Below are positions 59,642 to 64,000 of a DNA stretch of 64,000 nucleotides, piece after piece. The number at the start of each line of letters is the position of its first letter. Within the stretch, counting starts at the first letter, position 1. Origin of the DNA: Siphonodentalium dalli. Lineage: Eukaryota > Mollusca > Scaphopoda > Gadilida > Siphonodentaliidae. The DNA lies in the NCBI GenBank assembly GCA_032622095.1, contig CP136064.1, positions 7,745,512 to 7,809,511 of the forward strand. The letters are read 5' to 3'. The position numbers and the translations under genes were made by a program. The notes beneath the pieces are model-generated. The model was not told the DNA's origin, searched no databases, and saw only the letters and a list, made by a program, of their open reading frames with translations.

Positions 59642-59930
59642 ATCCAACTTTTATGTGACGTGTATGGCAGGGAATTAATCTTATCTCTTATGTCTTCGCG
59701 TTTTAACATTGTGCGTGTAAAACAAAATCATATGTTTCAATCTCAACGAAGATTTGCTTTATTCGTCAAGAGCGAAAGAAAAGAAAAATGAAAGAATGCA
59801 AACAAATCCTTATTTCGTGCAATGTTTGTCGTCCTGTGTTGTAAATTTTCAATTTAGTTCACATTCTTGAGGATATGTGACCGTTTTCAAGCGAAAATTC
59901 GATACAAAAATTTCGGCCCACCTGACAATT

Positions 59931-60003
59931 TGGAGAATCCGGGCATCGATCCCGGTACCTCTCGCATGCTAAGCGAGCGCTCTACCATATGAGCTAATCC
60001 CCC
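59931..60003 (-). tRNA. tRNA-Ala(AGC): tRNA-Ala(AGC), unit 26
   Basis: Canonical; partner of 59570. Confidence 0.97.
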
Positions 60004-60257
60004 TGTCGATACGCATCGATGTAATTAACATTTTGTGCTGGAGTCGTAATAACCACGGAGTCGTCTTAACTTATCTATGCTGCGCCATGGAAATAAGTTT
60101 AACTCTTATTTATCTGAATCATGCAATATTTCGGAGGCACATTGTCGACTGGCTCGTTGGTCTAGGGTACGATTCTCGATTAGGTCCCCCCACTATGGTT
60201 GAAAACAGCATAACAAAAGTTACATGCGGTCAATATCTTCATGCTCTCTTTTCAGAT

Positions 60258-60329
60258 GGCTCGTTGGTCTAGGGGTATGATTCTCGCTTTGGGTGCGAGA
60301 GGTCCCGGGTTCAAATCCCGGACGAGCCC
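60258..60329 (+). tRNA. tRNA-Pro(TGG): tRNA-Pro(TGG), unit 27
   Basis: Canonical; partner at 60619. Confidence 0.97.
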
Positions 60330-60618
60330 ATCCAACTTTTATGTGACGTGTATGGCAGGGAATTAATCTTATCTCTTATGTCTTCGCATTTTAACATTGT
60401 GCGTGTAAAACAAAATCATATGTTTCAATCTCAACGAAGATTTGCTTTATTCGTCAAGAGCGAAAGAAAAGAAAAATGAAAGAATGCAAACAAATCCTTA
60501 TTTCGTGCAATGTTTGTCGTCCTGTGTTGTAAATTTTCAATTTAGTTCACATTCTTGAGGATATGTGACCGTTTTCAAGCGAAAATTCGATACAAAAATT
60601 TCGGCCCACCTGACAATT

Positions 60619-60691
60619 TGGAGAATCCGGGCATCGATCCCGGTACCTCTCGCATGCTAAGCGAGCGCTCTACCATATGAGCTAATCCCCC
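60619..60691 (-). tRNA. tRNA-Ala(AGC): tRNA-Ala(AGC), unit 27
   Basis: Canonical; partner of 60258. Confidence 0.97.
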
Positions 60692-60945
60692 TGTCGATAC
60701 GCATCGATGTAATTAACATTTTGTGCTGGAGTCGTAATAACCACAGAGTCGTCTTAACTTATCTATGCTGCGCCATGGAAATAAGTTTAACTCTTATTTA
60801 TCTGAATCATGCAATATTTCGGAGGCACATTGTCGACTGGCTCGTTGGTCTAGGGTACGATTCTCGATTAGGTCCCCCCACTATGGTTGAAAACAGCATA
60901 ACAAAAGTTACATGCGGTCAATATCTTCATGCTCTCTTTTCAGAT

Positions 60946-61017
60946 GGCTCGTTGGTCTAGGGGTATGATTCTCGCTTTGGGTGCGAGAGGTCCCGGGTTC
61001 AAATCCCGGACGAGCCC
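60946..61017 (+). tRNA. tRNA-Pro(TGG): tRNA-Pro(TGG), unit 28
   Basis: Canonical; CCACAGAG spacer state. Confidence 0.97.
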
Positions 61018-61306
61018 ATCCAACTTTTATGTGACGTGTATGGCAGGGAATTAATCTTATCTCTTATGTCTTCGCATTTTAACATTGTGCGTGTAAAACA
61101 AAATCATATGTTTCAATCTCAACGAAGATTTGCTTTATTCGTCAAGAGCGAAAGAAAAGAAAAATGAAAGAATGCAAACAAATCCTTATTTCGTGCAATG
61201 TTTGTCGTCCTGTGTTGTAAATTTTCAATTTAGTTCACATTCTTGAGGATATGTGACCGTTTTCAAGCGAAAATTCGATACAAAAATTTCGGCCCACCTG
61301 ACAATT

Positions 61307-61379
61307 TGGAGAATCCGGGCATCGATCCCGGTACCTCTCGCATGCTAAGCGAGCGCTCTACCATATGAGCTAATCCCCC
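61307..61379 (-). tRNA. tRNA-Ala(AGC): tRNA-Ala(AGC), unit 28
   Basis: Canonical; partner of 60946. Confidence 0.97.
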
Positions 61380-61633
61380 TGTCGATACGCATCGATGTAA
61401 TTAACATTTTGTGCTGGAGTCGTAATAACCACGGAGTCGTCTTAACTTATCTATGCTGCGCCATGGAAATAAGTTTAACTCTTATTTATCTGAATCATGC
61501 AATATTTCGGAGGCACATTGTCGACTGGCTCGTTGGTCTAGGGTACGATTCTCGATTAGGTCCCCCCACTATGGTTGAAAACAGCATAACAAAAGTTACA
61601 TGCGGTCAATATCTTCATGCTCTCTTTTCAGAT

Positions 61634-61705
61634 GGCTCGTTGGTCTAGGGGTATGATTCTCGCTTTGGGTGCGAGAGGTCCCGGGTTCAAATCCCGGACG
61701 AGCCC
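61634..61705 (+). tRNA. tRNA-Pro(TGG): tRNA-Pro(TGG), unit 29
   Basis: Canonical; partner at 61995. Confidence 0.97.
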
Positions 61706-61994
61706 ATCCAACTTTTATGTGACGTGTATGGCAGGGAATTAATCTTATCTCTTATGTCTTCGCATTTTAACATTGTGCGTGTAAAACAAAATCATATGTT
61801 TCAATCTCAACGAAGATTTGCTTTATTCGTCAAGAGCGAAAGAAAAGAAAAATGAAAGAATGCAAACAAATCCTTATTTCGTGCAATGTTTGTCGTCCTG
61901 TGTTGTAAATTTTCAATTTAGTTCACATTCTTGAGGATATGTGACCGTTTTCAAGCGAAAATTCGATACAAAAATTTCGGCCCACCTGACAATT

Positions 61995-62067
61995 TGGAGA
62001 ATCCGGGCATCGATCCCGGTACCTCTCGCATGCTAAGCGAGCGCTCTACCATATGAGCTAATCCCCC
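61995..62067 (-). tRNA. tRNA-Ala(AGC): tRNA-Ala(AGC), unit 29
   Basis: Canonical; partner of 61634. Confidence 0.97.
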
Positions 62068-62321
62068 TGTCGATACGCATCGATGTAATTAACATTTTGT
62101 GCTGGAGTCGTAATAACCACGGAGTCGTCTTAACTTATCTATGCTGCGCCATGGAAATAAGTTTAACTCTTATTTATCTGAATCATGCAATATTTCGGAG
62201 GCACATTGTCGACTGGCTCGTTGGTCTAGGGTACGATTCTCGATTAGGTCCCCCCACTATGGTTGAAAACAGCATAACAAAAGTTACATGCGGTCAATAT
62301 CTTCATGCTCTCTTTTCAGAT

Positions 62322-62393
62322 GGCTCGTTGGTCTAGGGGTATGATTCTCGCTTTGGGTGCGAGAGGTCCCGGGTTCAAATCCCGGACGAGCCC
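62322..62393 (+). tRNA. tRNA-Pro(TGG): tRNA-Pro(TGG), unit 30
   Basis: Canonical; partner at 62683. Confidence 0.97.
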
Positions 62394-62682
62394 ATCCAAC
62401 TTTTATGTGACGTGTATGGCAGGGAATTAATCTTATCTCTTATGTCTTCGCATTTTAACATTGTGCGTGTAAAACAAAATCATATGTTTCAATCTCAACG
62501 AAGATTTGCTTTATTCGTCAAGAGCGAAAGAAAAGAAAAATGAAAGAATGCAAACAAATCCTTATTTCGTGCAATGTTTGTCGTCCTGTGTTGTAAATTT
62601 TCAATTTAGTTCACATTCTTGAGGATATGTGACCGTTTTCAAGCGAAAATTCGATACAAAAATTTCGGCCCACCTGACAATT

Positions 62683-62755
62683 TGGAGAATCCGGGCATCG
62701 ATCCCGGTACCTCTCGCATGCTAAGCGAGCGCTCTACCATATGAGCTAATCCCCC
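62683..62755 (-). tRNA. tRNA-Ala(AGC): tRNA-Ala(AGC), unit 30
   Basis: Canonical; partner of 62322. Confidence 0.97.
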
Positions 62756-63009
62756 TGTCGATACGCATCGATGTAATTAACATTTTGTGCTGGAGTCGTA
62801 ATAACCACGGAGTCGTCTTAACTTATCTATGCTGCGCCATGGAAATAAGTTTAACTCTTATTTATCTGAATCATGCAATATTTCGGAGGCACATTGTCGA
62901 CTGGCTCGTTGGTCTAGGGTACGATTCTCGATTAGGTCCCCCCACTATGGTTGAAAACAGCATAACAAAAGTTACATGCGGTCAATATCTTCATGCTCTC
63001 TTTTCAGAT

Positions 63010-63081
63010 GGCTCGTTGGTCTAGGGGTATGATTCTCGCTTTGGGTGCGAGAGGTCCCGGGTTCAAATCCCGGACGAGCCC
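63010..63081 (+). tRNA. tRNA-Pro(TGG): tRNA-Pro(TGG), unit 31
   Basis: Canonical; TTCGCGTTTT state downstream. Confidence 0.97.
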
Positions 63082-63370
63082 ATCCAACTTTTATGTGACG
63101 TGTATGGCAGGGAATTAATCTTATCTCTTATGTCTTCGCGTTTTAACATTGTGCGTGTAAAACAAAATCATATGTTTCAATCTCAACGAAGATTTGCTTT
63201 ATTCGTCAAGAGCGAAAGAAAAGAAAAATGAAAGAATGCAAACAAATCCTTATTTCGTGCAATGTTTGTCGTCCTGTGTTGTAAATTTTCAATTTAGTTC
63301 ACATTCTTGAGGATATGTGACCGTTTTCAAGCGAAAATTCGATACAAAAATTTCGGCCCACCTGACAATT

Positions 63371-63443
63371 TGGAGAATCCGGGCATCGATCCCGGTACCT
63401 CTCGCATGCTAAGCGAGCGCTCTACCATATGAGCTAATCCCCC
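63371..63443 (-). tRNA. tRNA-Ala(AGC): tRNA-Ala(AGC), unit 31
   Basis: Canonical; last tRNA-Ala complete within the window. Confidence 0.97.
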
Positions 63444-63697
63444 TGTCGATACGCATCGATGTAATTAACATTTTGTGCTGGAGTCGTAATAACCACGGAG
63501 TCGTCTTAACTTATCTATGCTGCGCCATGGAAATAAGTTTAACTCTTATTTATCTGAATCATGCAATATTTCGGAGGCACATTGTCGACTGGCTCGTTGG
63601 TCTAGGGTACGATTCTCGATTAGGTCCCCCCACTATGGTTGAAAACAGCATAACAAAAGTTACATGCGGTCAATATCTTCATGCTCTCTTTTCAGAT

Positions 63698-63769
63698 GGC
63701 TCGTTGGTCTAGGGGTATGATTCTCGCTTTGGGTGCGAGAGGTCCCGGGTTCAAATCCCGGACGAGCCC
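63698..63769 (+). tRNA. tRNA-Pro(TGG): tRNA-Pro(TGG), unit 32
   Basis: Canonical. Its partner tRNA-Ala would fall just beyond the window end (expected near 64059). Confidence 0.97.
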
Positions 63770-64000
63770 ATCCAACTTTTATGTGACGTGTATGGCAGGG
63801 AATTAATCTTATCTCTTATGTCTTCGCATTTTAACATTGTGCGTGTAAAACAAAATCATATGTTTCAATCTCAACGAAGATTTGCTTTATTCGTCAAGAG
63901 CGAAAGAAAAGAAAAATGAAAGAATGCAAACAAATCCTTATTTCGTGCAATGTTTGTCGTCCTGTGTTGTAAATTTTCAATTTAGTTCACATTCTTGAGG

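Larger units (their letters stand above)
41899..64000. repeat. Tandem tRNA-Pro/tRNA-Ala array (688-bp units)
   Basis: Units start at the TCGATACGCATCGATG phrase. They contain, in order, a tRNA-Pro 5' fragment (+), tRNA-Pro(TGG) (+), a spacer, and tRNA-Ala(AGC) (-). From 45122 on, tRNA-Pro starts recur every 688 bp. The first unit is 904 bp and the third 691 bp. Within a unit the two tRNAs converge (289-bp gap in the standard form). Between units the tRNA-Ala and next tRNA-Pro diverge, with 254 bp between their 5' ends. By eye, units differ at a handful of sites only. The array continues past the window end. Confidence 0.98.

Noticed and set aside
42830-63712. 79-codon + strand frame repeated in every tRNA unit
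   Set aside because: It starts at TTG, runs through the tRNA fragment and stops inside the tRNA-Pro gene. Its conservation follows from homogenisation of the whole unit.
41899-64000. 5S rRNA, snRNA or histone repeat as the identity of the array
   Set aside because: I read through a full unit for these and found only the two tRNAs and a tRNA fragment. The spacers hold no recognisable 5S or histone sequence.

Overview
This window is animal nuclear DNA, probably from a marine invertebrate; a mollusc is my best guess, but that is only an inference. The evidence is a phase 1-1 EGF-type exon flanked by GT-AG splice sites, eukaryotic tRNA genes with internal box A and box B promoters and T-run terminators, several short inverted-repeat transposons, and a 100-N scaffold gap. 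There are no bacterial operons and no complete protein-coding gene. About 80% of the window is three unrelated tandem arrays.

Layout. (1) 1-13557 is a 43-bp satellite of roughly 310 copies that runs off the left edge. It holds three islands of a 54-bp variant unit. (2) 13558-13657 is an assembly gap of 100 N. (3) 13658 to about 28435 is an array of roughly 660-bp units. Each unit carries one 114-nt exon encoding a single 7-cysteine EGF-like module, embedded in repeated intron sequence. I count 19 intact exons, one exon with a single-base frameshift, three 5'-truncated exons and one 3'-truncated exon. A 4,977-bp block of this array is itself duplicated almost perfectly. (4) About 28436-41898 is low-density sequence. 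It holds decayed copies of the EGF intron repeat, a foldback/MITE family, two neighbouring TTAA-flanked elements, other TIR elements and small tandem duplications. I recognise no complete gene there. (5) 41899-64000 is a tandem array of 688-bp units that runs off the right edge. Each unit carries tRNA-Pro(TGG) on the + strand, tRNA-Ala(AGC) on the - strand, and a 5' fragment of a second tRNA-Pro. The window holds 32 tRNA-Pro, 31 tRNA-Ala and 32 tRNA-Pro fragments.

How it works together. The tRNA array is a multicopy Pol III locus supplying two specific isoacceptors. Its left edge keeps a longer 904-bp unit and several variant units, while the interior is nearly uniform, as expected under unequal crossing-over and gene conversion. 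The EGF array looks like the middle of a large gene for an extracellular repeat protein, or the wreck of one. Every intact exon is 38 codons with symmetric phase, so any number can be joined or skipped without losing frame. The first and last exons of that gene are not visible. The satellite and the EGF array are joined only by the gap, so their adjacency depends on scaffolding. All identities and counts were judged by eye, with no alignment run.
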